A DNA stretch of 64,000 nucleotides from Novosphingobium aerophilum (lineage in GTDB: Bacteria > Pseudomonadota > Alphaproteobacteria > Sphingomonadales > Sphingomonadaceae): the NCBI RefSeq assembly GCF_014230305.1, contig NZ_JACLAU010000008.1, forward strand, positions 1 to 64,000, read 5' to 3'. Below, piece by piece: positions 36,345 through 44,990 of the stretch. A program made the position numbers and the translations under genes. How positions within the stretch are numbered: the first letter of the stretch is position 1; each line of letters starts with the position of its first letter. The notes under the pieces were generated by a model. It saw only the letters and a program-made list of their open reading frames with translations, made no database searches and had not been told where the DNA came from.

Positions 36345-37430
36345 ATGGCGGAAGACGACGGATACACGGCGTTCGAGTTCGAGGGACGCTGGCAGGACTA
36401 TGCGCCGATCGCGTTCACCAACCTGCTGCTGACGATCGTCACGCTGGGCATCTACCGCTTCTGGGGCAAGGCCCGCACGCGCCGCTACCTGTGGTCGCGC
36501 ACCCGCTTCATCGATGACCGGCTGGAGTGGATGGGCAGCGGGCTGGAGCTGTTCAAGGGCGCGATCATGGCGCTGCTCCTCGTGGTGCTGCCGCTGCTGC
36601 TGCTCAACACGCTGGCCCAGTCGCTGATCCTGCGGCAGCAATTCCTGCTGGGCGGGCTGGTGGCGTTCATCCAGATCACCGTGGTGCTGCTGCTGGTTGG
36701 CGTGGCCATGTTCCGCAGCCTGCGCTACCGCCTGTCGCGCACCTATTGGCGCGGCATTCGCGGCGGCAGCGACGATCCCGGCCTGCGCTATGGCTGGTCC
36801 TATCTGTGGAAGAACACCGTCGGCTATCTGGCGCTGGGGCTGCTGCTGCCCTGGGCCATGGTCAGCCTGTGGAACGAGCGCTGGAATGGCATGAGCTTCG
36901 GCCAGTACCGCTTCTCGGCCGGGGGGCAGGTGGATGGGCTGATGAAGCGCTATCTGCTGTGCTACCTTGCTCCGTTCATCGGCTTCGTCGGTATCTTCAT
37001 CGCGATCGCCGTCATGGCCGCCACCCAAGCCATGAGCGGGAATGGCAACCCGGCCTCGCCCGGCGCCGCCGGAATTTTCGTCGGCTTCGTCGGCATTCTC
37101 AGCTTCTACCTGATCTTCGGGCTGGTGGTCATGGCCTATTACGCCAAGTTCTTCCGCCAGATGGTCGATGCGATGGACCTGGGCCCGCTCAGCTTCCAGT
37201 TCGATGCCAGCACCAAGGACTGGCTCAAGCTGCTGCTGGGCGATGTCGGACTGGTGCTGGTGACTCTGGGGATCGGCCTGATCTTCCTGGATTATCGCCA
37301 CTGGAAGTTCCTGATCGATCACCTCGAGGCCTTCGGCGAGATCGACATGGACGCGATCAGCCAGTCGACCACGGCCGAGGTGCGCCAGGGCGAGGGCCTG
37401 CTCGACGCCTTCGACATGGGCGCGCTGTGA
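36345..37430 (+). CDS. DUF898 (YjgN family) inner-membrane protein
   Basis: The 361-residue protein has about seven to eight hydrophobic segments (around 24-43, 70-92, 100-122, 160-180, 204-228, 240-268 and 300-322) and the DUF898 motif TLGIYRFWGKARTRRYLWS near the N-terminus. The family is membrane-bound and of unknown function. GAGG precedes the ATG at 36345. The stop overlaps the GTG start of the M48 protease gene (GTGA), and this pairing of DUF898 with an M48 peptidase suggests a joint envelope or quality-control role. Confidence 0.85.
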   Translation: MAEDDGYTAFEFEGRWQDYAPIAFTNLLLTIVTLGIYRFWGKARTRRYLWSRTRFIDDRLEWMGSGLELFKGAIMALLLVVLPLLLLNTLAQSLILRQQFLLGGLVAFIQITVVLLLVGVAMFRSLRYRLSRTYWRGIRGGSDDPGLRYGWSYLWKNTVGYLALGLLLPWAMVSLWNERWNGMSFGQYRFSAGGQVDGLMKRYLLCYLAPFIGFVGIFIAIAVMAATQAMSGNGNPASPGAAGIFVGFVGILSFYLIFGLVVMAYYAKFFRQMVDAMDLGPLSFQFDASTKDWLKLLLGDVGLVLVTLGIGLIFLDYRHWKFLIDHLEAFGEIDMDAISQSTTAEVRQGEGLLDAFDMGAL

Positions 37431-38512
37431 GCGCGGGTGGGGACGGCGGAGACGAGCAGGCCGTCCCCGCCATCCTGTTCGACGGCCGCTCGGCCCGACG
37501 ACACGAGATCGCGATAGGCCGTGACGCAGGCGACCTGCTGATCGTCCACGAGACCGGCGCGATCGAACGGATTGCCCTCGCCGCGCTCGAACGGCAGGGC
37601 TCAGGCCCTTGGGGGGACCGGCTGGTCCGACCGGACCAACCCGGCTGGCGGCTCGACATCCCGGGCGGACTGCCCACCGCGCTGGCGGCCGCCCTGCCCG
37701 CCCCCCATCGCTATGGCCGGTGGATCGATCGGATGGGCCTGGGCCGCGCAGCCGTGGCCTTCGCCGCGATCAGCGCGGCGCTGGTCGGCGTGGTGCTCAC
37801 CGCGCCGCAATGGCTGGGCCCGCTGGTGCCGCTGCCGGTCGAGCGGCGGATCGGCGAGGCGCTGGTGGGAGACCTGGCCTCGGCCACCTGCCACACCCCC
37901 GCCGGCGATGCCGCGCTGGCCAAGCTGATGGCCAGCGTCGACCTGCCGGGCCAGGCCCCGGTCCGGGCCCAGGTGCTCAAGGTCGGCATGATCAACGCCG
38001 CCGCCCTGCCCGGCAACCGGGTGGTCCTGTTCTCCGGCCTGTTCGACGAGATGAAGGACCCGGATGCGGTGGCCGGCGTGGTGGCGCACGAGCTGGGCCA
38101 TGCCCGCAAGCGCCACGTCATGCAGGCGCTGCTGCGCGAACTGGGCCTGTCGGTGGTGCTCGCCGGAACCAGTGGGGCGGTTCCCGTCCAACTCGCCAAG
38201 GTGACCGGCCTGCGCTACTCCCGCGAAGCCGAGGGCGAGGCCGATGCCTTCGCCCGCGATCGCCTGTCGGCCGCCGCCATCTCCCCCGCCGCGACTGGCG
38301 CCTTCTTCGCCAAGGCGGCCAAGGAGGAGCCTGCCGGGCCATGGATGGTCATGCTCGCCTCCCACCCCGCCTCGGCCGACCGCGCAAAAGCCTTCGGGGG
38401 CGCCGTCGACCGGTCGCGCCGGTATCGCCCGGCCCTGTCCCCGGCCGAATGGCAGGCCCTGTCCCGGATGTGCGACGAGGACAAGCGGGTGCGTCCGCTG
38501 CTGGACTTCTGA
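37427..38512 (+). CDS. M48 family metallopeptidase, membrane-anchored
   Basis: The 361-residue protein has an N-terminal soluble segment of about 100 residues, one membrane segment at about 108-128, and an M48-type zinc protease domain outside or facing the periplasm. The active site is VAHELGHARKRH (His221, Glu222, His225), with a likely third ligand in REAEGEADAFA near residue 280. Relatives include HtpX and BepA-like proteases that handle membrane or outer-membrane proteins. A GTG start overlaps the DUF898 stop. No better start lies downstream before the transmembrane helix. Confidence 0.87.
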   Translation: MSAGGDGGDEQAVPAILFDGRSARRHEIAIGRDAGDLLIVHETGAIERIALAALERQGSGPWGDRLVRPDQPGWRLDIPGGLPTALAAALPAPHRYGRWIDRMGLGRAAVAFAAISAALVGVVLTAPQWLGPLVPLPVERRIGEALVGDLASATCHTPAGDAALAKLMASVDLPGQAPVRAQVLKVGMINAAALPGNRVVLFSGLFDEMKDPDAVAGVVAHELGHARKRHVMQALLRELGLSVVLAGTSGAVPVQLAKVTGLRYSREAEGEADAFARDRLSAAAISPAATGAFFAKAAKEEPAGPWMVMLASHPASADRAKAFGGAVDRSRRYRPALSPAEWQALSRMCDEDKRVRPLLDF

Positions 38513-38537
38513 ACCGCCTCCCCTCGGGCTGCGCGCA

Positions 38538-39008
38538 TCACACCGGCAGCGCTGTCGTGTACTTGGTCTGCGACAGCGCGAAGTGCGAGGCGGCGCCGCC
38601 CACCGCGGGATGGTCGAGCAGGACCCGCATCAGGAAGTGTTCGTAGTCGGCCACGTCGGCCACGACCACCCGCAGCAGGTAGTCCCACTCGCCCGACATC
38701 GAATGGCATTCGACGATCTCGCGCCGGCTGCGCACGAAGTCCTCGAAGGGCCCCCGCACCTCGCGCGCGTGGCTGCTGACCCGGACGTTGCAGAACACGT
38801 TGACGCTGCGCCCCACCGCCTCGGGATCGACCAGCCGGACCGTCGGCCCCAGCACCCCGGCCGCCTCCAGGCTGCGGACCCGCCGCCAGACCGAGGCGGG
38901 CGAGCTGCCGACCCGCTCGGCCAGGTCGGCATTGCTCAGCGCGGCATCGGCCTGGAGTTGCTCGACAATCCGGCGATCGATCGGATCGAGAGAAATTTGC
39001 TTCGACAT
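38538..39008 (-). CDS. Lrp/AsnC-family transcriptional regulator
   Basis: The 156-residue protein has an N-terminal helix-turn-helix (LDPIDRRIVEQLQADAALSNADLAERVGSSPASVWRRVRSLEAAGVL region, about 7-53) and a C-terminal RAM ligand-binding domain (about 68-150). It is divergent from phhA with 93 bp between starts. In pseudomonads the phenylalanine and tyrosine catabolic genes are often controlled by amino-acid-sensing regulators, so control of phhA-maiA by an aromatic amino acid is a reasonable inference. The ATG at 39008 gives a normal family length. Confidence 0.88.
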   Translation of the reverse strand: MSKQISLDPIDRRIVEQLQADAALSNADLAERVGSSPASVWRRVRSLEAAGVLGPTVRLVDPEAVGRSVNVFCNVRVSSHAREVRGPFEDFVRSRREIVECHSMSGEWDYLLRVVVADVADYEHFLMRVLLDHPAVGGAASHFALSQTKYTTALPV

Positions 39009-39101
39009 TCCGCCTTATCCCGAAAATCTGTTTCATCTTTCTGCCATGGGACGCCAAGAATTGAAACGCATTTGCAGTGCCTCTGCGCTAGTCTTGGAAC
39101 C

Positions 39102-39974
39102 ATGGGAGAACCGCTGCAGGCACGCCCCGCGGGCGCGGCGCCGGACTGGACGATCGATCAGGGGTGGGAGCACTACACTCCCGCCGAGCACGCGCTGTGG
39201 GATCACCTCTTCGCGCGGCAGGCCGCCATGCTCAGGGGTCGGGCCGCGCCCGAGTTTCTGGCCGGGCTTGACGTGCTGCGGATGGACCGCCCCGGCATCC
39301 CGAACTTCGCCGACCTGTCCGACCGGCTGATGGGCCTGACCGGCTGGCAGGTGGTGGCCGTGCCCGGGCTGGTCCCGGACGAGGTGTTCTTCGCCCATCT
39401 CGCCGAACGCCGCTTCGTGGCGGGCAACTTCATCCGCACGCCGGACCAGATCGACTACCTGCAGGAACCCGACGTGTTCCACGACGTGTTCGGCCATGTC
39501 CCGCTGCTCGCCAACCCGGTCTTCGCCGATTACATGCAGGCCTATGGCGCGGGCGGCCTGCGTGCCGGGGGGCTGGGGGTGACGGCGATGCTCGCCCGGC
39601 TCTACTGGTACACGGTCGAGTTCGGCCTGATCGCGCGGGACGGCGCGTTGCAGATCTATGGCGCGGGGATCGTCTCGTCCTATGGCGAAAGCCGCTATGC
39701 GCTGGAGGACCCGGCCCCCAACCGGATCGGCTTCGACCTGCGGCGGCTGATGCGCACCCATTACAAGATCGACGCCTATCAGCAGACCTATTTCGTGATC
39801 GACAGCTTCGAGGATCTGCTGCGCCAGACGCTCGAGACCGATTTCGGCCCGCTCTATGCCGAGCTGGCCGACACCCCCGAATACGCCCCCGATGCCGTCC
39901 TCCCGTCCGACCGGGTGTACAACCGCGGCCAGGCCGCGCATCCTTCGCCTTCGTCCCCAGGAGCCTGTGCATGA
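39102..39974 (+). CDS. phhA: Phenylalanine 4-monooxygenase
   Basis: PhhA hydroxylates Phe to Tyr with tetrahydropterin and O2. The 290-residue protein has the bacterial catalytic domain with iron ligands His127 and His132 in FHDVFGHVP and Glu173 in [22 protein letters not shown] and [12 protein letters not shown] are further family blocks. The start is chosen for family length; no strong SD precedes it and a TTGAAA box lies at 39061-39066. The stop overlaps the hpd start (ATGA). The pterin-recycling partner PhhB is not in the window. Confidence 0.94.
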   Translation: MGEPLQARPAGAAPDWTIDQGWEHYTPAEHALWDHLFARQAAMLRGRAAPEFLAGLDVLRMDRPGIPNFADLSDRLMGLTGWQVVAVPGLVPDEVFFAHLAERRFVAGNFIRTPDQIDYLQEPDVFHDVFGHVPLLANPVFADYMQAYGAGGLRAGGLGVTAMLARLYWYTVEFGLIARDGALQIYGAGIVSSYGESRYALEDPAPNRIGFDLRRLMRTHYKIDAYQQTYFVIDSFEDLLRQTLETDFGPLYAELADTPEYAPDAVLPSDRVYNRGQAAHPSPSSPGACA

Positions 39975-41071
39975 CCGACCACCACGACCATCCGGCCGAC
40001 AATCCGCTGGGCCTCGACGGGTTCGAGTTCGTCGAATTCGCCGCGCCCGAGCGCGGGCTGCTCGAACCGGTCTTCGCCGCCATGGGCTTTGTCCAGGTCG
40101 CCCGGCACCGGTCGAAGGACGTCCAGTTGTGGCGCCAGGGCGGGATCAACCTGATCGCCAATTACGAACCGCGCAGCCCGGCCGCCTACTTCGCCGCCGA
40201 GCATGGGCCCTCGGCCTGCGGCATGGGCTGGCGCGTGAAGGACGCCGCCCGGGCCTATGCCGAGGCGGTGGCGCGCGGGGCCGAGCCGGTCGAGGTGGCC
40301 ACCGGGCCGATGGAGCTGCGCCTGCCCGCGATCCGCGGGATCGGGGGATCGCTGATCTACCTGATCGACCGTTATGGCGAAGACCTGTCGATCTACGATA
40401 TCGACTTCGTGTTCGAACCGGGCGGCGATCGCCATCCGGCGGGCGCGGGGCTGCGGTTGATCGATCACCTGACGCACAACGTCTATGGCGGGCGCATGGC
40501 GCACTGGGCCGCCTTCTACGAGCGGATCGCGAACTTCCGCGAGATCCGCTATTTCGACATCAAGGGCGAATACACCGGTCTCACCTCCAAGGCGATGACC
40601 GCCCCGGACGGCAAGATCCGCATTCCGCTGAACGAGGAGGGCGCCGGCGGCAACGGCCAGATCGCCGAATACCTGCGGGCCTACAACGGCGAGGGCATCC
40701 AGCACATCGCCTTCGCCTGCGACGATCTCTACGCGGTGTGGGACCGGCTCAACGCGCTCGGCACCCCGTTCGTCCCGGCCCCGCCCGAAACCTATTACGA
40801 GCTGCTGGCCGAACGCTTGCCCGGCCATGGCGAGCCGGTCGAGGAACTGCGGTCGCGCGGACTGCTGCTTGATGGATCGACCGAGGCCGGCGATCCGCGC
40901 CTGCTGCTGCAGATCTTCAGCCAACCCCGCATCGGGCCGGTGTTCTTCGAATTCATCCAGCGCAAGAAGGACGAGGGCTTCGGCGAGGGCAACTTCACCG
41001 CTCTGTTCAAGTCGATGGAGCTCGACCAGATCCGGCGGGGCACGCTCACCGTCGAGGGAGCCGAGGCATGA
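39971..41071 (+). CDS. hpd: 4-hydroxyphenylpyruvate dioxygenase
   Basis: Hpd converts 4-hydroxyphenylpyruvate to homogentisate. The 366-residue protein has two vicinal-oxygen-chelate domains, with Fe(II) ligands His166 (DHLTHNV), His245 (IQHIAF) and Glu327 (FFEFIQR). Length matches bacterial enzymes (about 355-380). It is translationally coupled to phhA before it and to the VOC gene after it by ATGA overlaps. The aminotransferase that makes its substrate from Tyr is not in the cluster. Confidence 0.95.
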   Translation: MTDHHDHPADNPLGLDGFEFVEFAAPERGLLEPVFAAMGFVQVARHRSKDVQLWRQGGINLIANYEPRSPAAYFAAEHGPSACGMGWRVKDAARAYAEAVARGAEPVEVATGPMELRLPAIRGIGGSLIYLIDRYGEDLSIYDIDFVFEPGGDRHPAGAGLRLIDHLTHNVYGGRMAHWAAFYERIANFREIRYFDIKGEYTGLTSKAMTAPDGKIRIPLNEEGAGGNGQIAEYLRAYNGEGIQHIAFACDDLYAVWDRLNALGTPFVPAPPETYYELLAERLPGHGEPVEELRSRGLLLDGSTEAGDPRLLLQIFSQPRIGPVFFEFIQRKKDEGFGEGNFTALFKSMELDQIRRGTLTVEGAEA

Positions 41072-41619
41072 CCCACCCGATCCAGCTCGGCGGCATCCAC
41101 CACGCCGCCTACCGCTGCCGCGACGCGCGCGAGACGGTCGAATGGTACGAGCGGATGCTCGGCATGACCTACACCACCGCCTTCGCCGAGGATCACGTGC
41201 CCTCGACCGGCGAGTACGATCCCTACATGCACGTCTTCCTCGATGCCGGGAACGGCAATGTGCTGGCCTTCTTCGAGCTGCCGCAGCAGCCCGAGATGGG
41301 GCGTGATCCGAACACCCCGGCCTGGGTCCAGCACCTGGCCTTCCGCGTGGCGGACGAGGCGGCGCTGCTGGCGGCCAAGGCCCATCTCGAGGCGAACGGC
41401 GTCGACGTGCTGGGTCCAACCTGGCACGGCGTGTTCCGGTCGATCTATTTCTTCGATCCCAACGGCCACCGGGTCGAGCTCGCCACCGACATCGGCACCG
41501 AGGCCCAGTATGCCGAGCTGCGCCGCGTCGCGCCGCTGATGCTGGCCGAATGGAGCGAGACCAAGCAGGCCCCCCGCCATGCCGACTGGCTGCACCGGCA
41601 GCCGGGGGACGAAGGCTGA
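41068..41619 (+). CDS. VOC-family (glyoxalase/extradiol dioxygenase-fold) protein
   Basis: The 183-residue protein is a single vicinal-oxygen-chelate unit with candidate metal ligands His11/His12 ([10 protein letters not shown]), His89 (WVQHLAFRV) and Glu137 ([13 protein letters not shown]). It sits between hpd and fahA, coupled to hpd by ATGA and 4 bp before fahA. This is the position where homogentisate 1,2-dioxygenase might be expected, but it is not an HmgA-type cupin by sequence. A metal-dependent dioxygenase, isomerase or binding function in the homogentisate branch is possible. Confidence 0.8.
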   Translation: MTHPIQLGGIHHAAYRCRDARETVEWYERMLGMTYTTAFAEDHVPSTGEYDPYMHVFLDAGNGNVLAFFELPQQPEMGRDPNTPAWVQHLAFRVADEAALLAAKAHLEANGVDVLGPTWHGVFRSIYFFDPNGHRVELATDIGTEAQYAELRRVAPLMLAEWSETKQAPRHADWLHRQPGDEG

Positions 41620-41623
41620 TCCC

Positions 41624-42910
41624 ATGCCGCTTGACCACACCCACGAAGCCGCCGCGACCAGCTGGGTCGAATCCGCCCGGGATCATCCGGTCTTTCCAGT
41701 CCAGAACCTGCCGCTGGGGATCTTCGCCCCGGCGGACGGCAGGCCGCGGATCGGCACCGCGATCGGCGCGTGCATCCTGGACCTGGCCGCCCTGGCCGAA
41801 CGCCTGCCCGAGGCGGTGCGCCCGGCCCTGGCCGCGCCGACGCTGAACGCCCTGATGGACCGGCCCCCGGCCGAACGCGTGGCCCTGCGCCATGCAGTCT
41901 TCGCGCTGCTGACCGATCCGGCTCGGCGTGCCGCGGCCGAGCCCTGTCTCCACGCCGCGGCCGACTGCACGCTGCACCTGCCCTTCGCGATCGGGGACTA
42001 CACCGATTTCTACGTGGGCATCCACCACGCCACCAACATCGGCCGGCAGTTCCGCCCGGACAATCCGCTGCTGCCCAATTACAAGCACGTGCCGATCGGT
42101 TACCACGGGCGCGCCTCGTCGGTCCGGCCCTCGGGCGTGCCGGTGGTGCGTCCCAAGGGCCAGCGCAAGCCGCCCGAGGCCGAACAGCCGGTCTATGGCC
42201 CCTGCGCCCGGCTGGACTATGAGCTGGAGCTGGGCGTGTGGATCGCCCAGGGCAATGAACCGGGCGATCCGATCGCGATCGCCACGGCGGGCGATCATGT
42301 CGCGGGCTTCTGCCTGCTCAACGACTGGTCGGCGCGCGATCTCCAGGCCTGGGAGTATCAGCCGCTCGGGCCGTTCCTGGCCAAGAACTTCCACACCACG
42401 GTTTCCCCCTGGGTGATCACGGCCGAGGCCCTGGCCCCGTTCCGCGCGGCGCAGCCGCCCCGCCCGGCCGGCGATCCGGCCCCGCTGCCCTATCTGTGGG
42501 ATGCCGGCGATCAGGCGCGCGGTGCGCTCGCCGTCGATCTCGAAGTGCTGATCTCCACGGCGGCGATGCGCGCCGCGGGTCTGCCGCCGCACCGGCTGAG
42601 CCATGGCCCAGCCACCAACATGTACTGGACCGTCGCGCAGATCGTCGCGCACCACGCCTCGAACGGCTGCGATCTGCGTCCCGGCGACCTGCTGGGCACC
42701 GGCACGATCTCGGCCCCCACGCCCGATGGCTATGGCAGCCTGATGGAGCTGTCGACCGGCGGCAAGACCCCGGTCACCCTGCCTTCGGGCGAGACCCGCA
42801 GCTTCCTGGAGGACGGGGACGAGGTGATCCTGGCCGCCACCGCGCGCGCCGCGGGCTTCGCCCCGATCGGCTTCGGGGAATGCCGCGCCACGGTGCTGCC
42901 GGCCCGATGA
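41624..42910 (+). CDS. fahA: Fumarylacetoacetase
   Basis: FahA hydrolyses fumarylacetoacetate to fumarate and acetoacetate, the last step of Tyr breakdown. The 428-residue protein has an N-terminal SH3-like domain (to about 120) and a catalytic domain with DYTDFYVGIHHATNIG, PIGYHGRASSV, the metal-site acid in LDYELELGVWI, and NDWSARDLQAWEYQPLGPFLAKNF (about residues 235-258). Length agrees with the eukaryote-like FAH family (about 420). The ATG is 4 bp after the VOC stop. The stop overlaps maiA (ATGA). Confidence 0.95.
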   Translation: MPLDHTHEAAATSWVESARDHPVFPVQNLPLGIFAPADGRPRIGTAIGACILDLAALAERLPEAVRPALAAPTLNALMDRPPAERVALRHAVFALLTDPARRAAAEPCLHAAADCTLHLPFAIGDYTDFYVGIHHATNIGRQFRPDNPLLPNYKHVPIGYHGRASSVRPSGVPVVRPKGQRKPPEAEQPVYGPCARLDYELELGVWIAQGNEPGDPIAIATAGDHVAGFCLLNDWSARDLQAWEYQPLGPFLAKNFHTTVSPWVITAEALAPFRAAQPPRPAGDPAPLPYLWDAGDQARGALAVDLEVLISTAAMRAAGLPPHRLSHGPATNMYWTVAQIVAHHASNGCDLRPGDLLGTGTISAPTPDGYGSLMELSTGGKTPVTLPSGETRSFLEDGDEVILAATARAAGFAPIGFGECRATVLPAR

Positions 42911-43551
42911 GCGGGCTGGTCCTGCACGGCTACTGGCGGTCGAGCGCCAGTTACCGCGTGCGCCTGGCCCTGGAGCTGAAGGGCATCGCGTACCGGCAGG
43001 TGACCCACGACCTGCGCCTGGGCGAACAGTCCGCGCCGGACTATCTCGCCCTCGCCCCGCATGGGCTGGTCCCGGCCCTTGAGCATGACGGCCGCGTCCT
43101 GATCGAAAGCCCGGCGATCCTGGAATGGATCGAGGCGCGTTGGCCGAGCCCGCCGCTGCTCCCGGCCGATCCCGACGCCGCCGCCGTGGTCCGCGCCATG
43201 GCCGCGCTGGTCGCCTGCGACATCCATCCGCTGAACAACCTGCGCGTGCTGCAGGCCTTGCGGGACGATCTGGGCGCCGGAGAGGATCAGGTCCAGGCCT
43301 GGATCGCGCGGTGGATCCATGCCGGCTTCGCCGCACTGGAGGCGCTGATCGCGCGGCACGGGGGCACCTTCGCCTATGGCGACAGCCCGAGCCTGGCCGA
43401 CTGCATGATCGTCCCCCAGGTCTACAACGCCCGCCGCTTCCAGGTTCCGCTCGACGCCTATCCCCGCCTGGTGGCCTGCGACGCTGCGCTCTGCGCCCTC
43501 CCCGCCGCGGCCGCCGCCCATCCCGACCGCCAGCCTGACGCCCAACCCTAA
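42907..43551 (+). CDS. maiA: Maleylacetoacetate isomerase (zeta-class GST)
   Basis: MaiA isomerises maleylacetoacetate to fumarylacetoacetate using glutathione. The 214-residue protein has the thioredoxin-like N-terminal domain with WRSSASYRVRLALELKG (zeta-class active site, with Ala where many have Cys), the cis-proline region LVPALEHDG, ESPAILEWIE, and the all-helical C-terminal domain with CDIHPLNNLRVL. It follows fahA with an ATGA overlap and ends 4 bp into the convergent lipoprotein gene, whose stop overlaps it. Confidence 0.93.
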   Translation: MSGLVLHGYWRSSASYRVRLALELKGIAYRQVTHDLRLGEQSAPDYLALAPHGLVPALEHDGRVLIESPAILEWIEARWPSPPLLPADPDAAAVVRAMAALVACDIHPLNNLRVLQALRDDLGAGEDQVQAWIARWIHAGFAALEALIARHGGTFAYGDSPSLADCMIVPQVYNARRFQVPLDAYPRLVACDAALCALPAAAAAHPDRQPDAQP

Positions 43552-44429
43552 CGCGGCGCGGTCACACTGGCGGCAAAGGCCGCGACATCGTCCACCACCG
43601 GCGCGCGATCGCGCCACGGCTTGGCGATCGCGGTGAGGATGCCGACATGACCCACCCGGGGATAGCGGCGCAGGCTGGCCGGCGTGCCGACCTGGGTCAG
43701 CCGGGCGGCCAGACTCTCCGAGTTGGCCGGGCGCACCGTGGTGTCCTTGTCCCCCGTGGCGAGCAGGGCCGGCGGCGCGCCAGGGGCGACATGAGTGACG
43801 GGCTGGGTGTCGCGCGCCTCCGCCGCGCCCTGGAAGGCGGCGGCGGCGATCGGACCGTCGAACGGATCGAAGTCATAGGGCCCGGCCAGCCCGGCAAAGC
43901 CGCGGATGGCCGACCGATCGGGCCCCAGCCAACGCGGATCGTAAGCCAGCATGGCGGCATTGTAGGCCCCGGCGCTGTGCCCGACGAGCACGATCCGTGA
44001 CGGATCGCCGCCCCATTCCCCGGCATGGGCGCGAACCCAGCGCACCGCCGCCGCCCCGTCCTCGACGAAGGCGGGATAACGCACCTCGGGGACGAGCCGG
44101 TAATCCGGGATCGCGACGACAAAGCCGCGCGCCGCAAAGGCACGGCCGACAAAGCCATAGCCGTCCTTGGTCCCCGACCGCCACGATCCCCCATAGAGGA
44201 AGACGATGATCGGCCGCGCCGGCCCGCCCGAGGCGCCGCGCGGCGCATAGACATCGATCATCCCACGGCGCCCGGGGGCATAGGCCGCATCGTGAACCAC
44301 GCGTACCACACCCTCGTCACGGGGCACGACGGTGTTGAACATGATCAGCCGCGAACAGCCCGAGGTGAGCAGCAGCAGCATCAGCGCCGCCGCCTGGCGC
44401 GCCGGCGATCGGGGTGCGGGCCGGGTCAA
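43548..44429 (-). CDS. Alpha/beta hydrolase lipoprotein (carboxylesterase, BD-FAE-like)
   Basis: The 293-residue protein starts with a lipoprotein signal ending in LTSGC (Cys about residue 25), so it is probably membrane-anchored in the periplasm. The hydrolase core has the oxyanion motif FLYGGSW, nucleophile GHSAGAY, acid in ATGDKDTTV, and the catalytic His in RVGHVG. These fit the hormone-sensitive-lipase/feruloyl-esterase-like class. A TTG start at 44429 is favoured: it overlaps the stop of the small ORF upstream (TTGA) and gives a proper signal n-region. A downstream ATG (within MLLLLTSGC) would leave almost no n-region. Confidence 0.82.
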   Translation of the reverse strand: MTRPAPRSPARQAAALMLLLLTSGCSRLIMFNTVVPRDEGVVRVVHDAAYAPGRRGMIDVYAPRGASGGPARPIIVFLYGGSWRSGTKDGYGFVGRAFAARGFVVAIPDYRLVPEVRYPAFVEDGAAAVRWVRAHAGEWGGDPSRIVLVGHSAGAYNAAMLAYDPRWLGPDRSAIRGFAGLAGPYDFDPFDGPIAAAAFQGAAEARDTQPVTHVAPGAPPALLATGDKDTTVRPANSESLAARLTQVGTPASLRRYPRVGHVGILTAIAKPWRDRAPVVDDVAAFAASVTAPR

Positions 44430-44587
44430 GGCTGGCGCAAGAGGTCTGTGCGCCAACTGCCCATAGCGAGCAGCGCCGGAAACAGCGACAGTGCGGCCCG
44501 GCTGGCGGAGGACCCGGTGGCGCCATGCCAGAACGCCAGCGCCGCGATGATCGCCGCCACCATCAGCAAGGGAACCACTTTGGCCAT
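44426..44587 (-). CDS. Small hypothetical membrane protein, 53 residues
   Basis: This short ORF has an ATG at 44587 with GGAGAT about 8 nt upstream. It encodes MAKVVPLLMVAAIIAALAFW, then a short loop (HGATGSSASR) and a second hydrophobic stretch (ALSLFPALLAMGSW), ending WRTDLLRQP. Two membrane helices are predicted by eye. Its TGA overlaps the TTG start of the lipoprotein hydrolase, so the pair is probably translationally coupled. I do not recognise a family. Confidence 0.6.
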   Translation of the reverse strand: MAKVVPLLMVAAIIAALAFWHGATGSSASRAALSLFPALLAMGSWRTDLLRQP

Positions 44588-44990
44588 CGGCGGCATCTCC
44601 AGCCCGTGCGCCCCCCGACGCTAGCCGAGCCGCCGGCCCGCGGCAACATCCCGGGGCGGCCGGACAAGCGGGCGGCGTGACCCCATGGGGCCGCAGGCGC
44701 AACGGAGGGAAGGGTTGGGGGTGGGGGTTCGAGGCTTGCGTTTGCAAACGACCCGATCACCATTGCAATCTGTCTTCGCACCCCGCGTCGTCCCGGGCTG
44801 GCCTGCCCTGACACAGATCGAGGACCCGGGACCCGGCTTCTCTGTTCGCGCCGCTGCCGCAGAGGGCAGCCGGGCCCCGGATCAGGTCCGGGGCGACGAT
44901 CAAGGAGAGAGGGGCCAAAGCCCGATTCTGCTCGCTTTTGCCCCGTCCATACCCGGGGCCGCCCAGGCCGTCTCGATCCGTCCCCCGGCC
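44588..44990. repeat. Repeat-rich non-coding region upstream of the small ORF
   Basis: No gene is seen in 403 bp. It contains a perfect 12-bp palindrome CGTTTGCAAACG (44739-44750) and a stem-loop CCCCGGA-TCAGG-TCCGGGG (44875-44893). A GGGTTGGGGGTGGGGGTTC segment (44713-44731) resembles the complement of 11090-11115. The shared CGACCCGATCACC word next to both copies indicates a dispersed element, as commonly seen between sphingomonad genes. It separates the putA end from the leftward small ORF. Confidence 0.55.

Noticed and set aside
41068..41619. Homogentisate 1,2-dioxygenase
   Set aside because: HmgA is a cupin-type protein of about 430 residues. This one is a 183-residue VOC protein, so the name was not applied.
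39854..43336. Very long open frame (about 1160 codons) on the minus strand opposite phhA-hpd-VOC-fahA
   Set aside because: It is the antisense shadow of high-G+C genes: extreme Arg/Ala/Gly content, no domain, and it covers several certain genes on the other strand.
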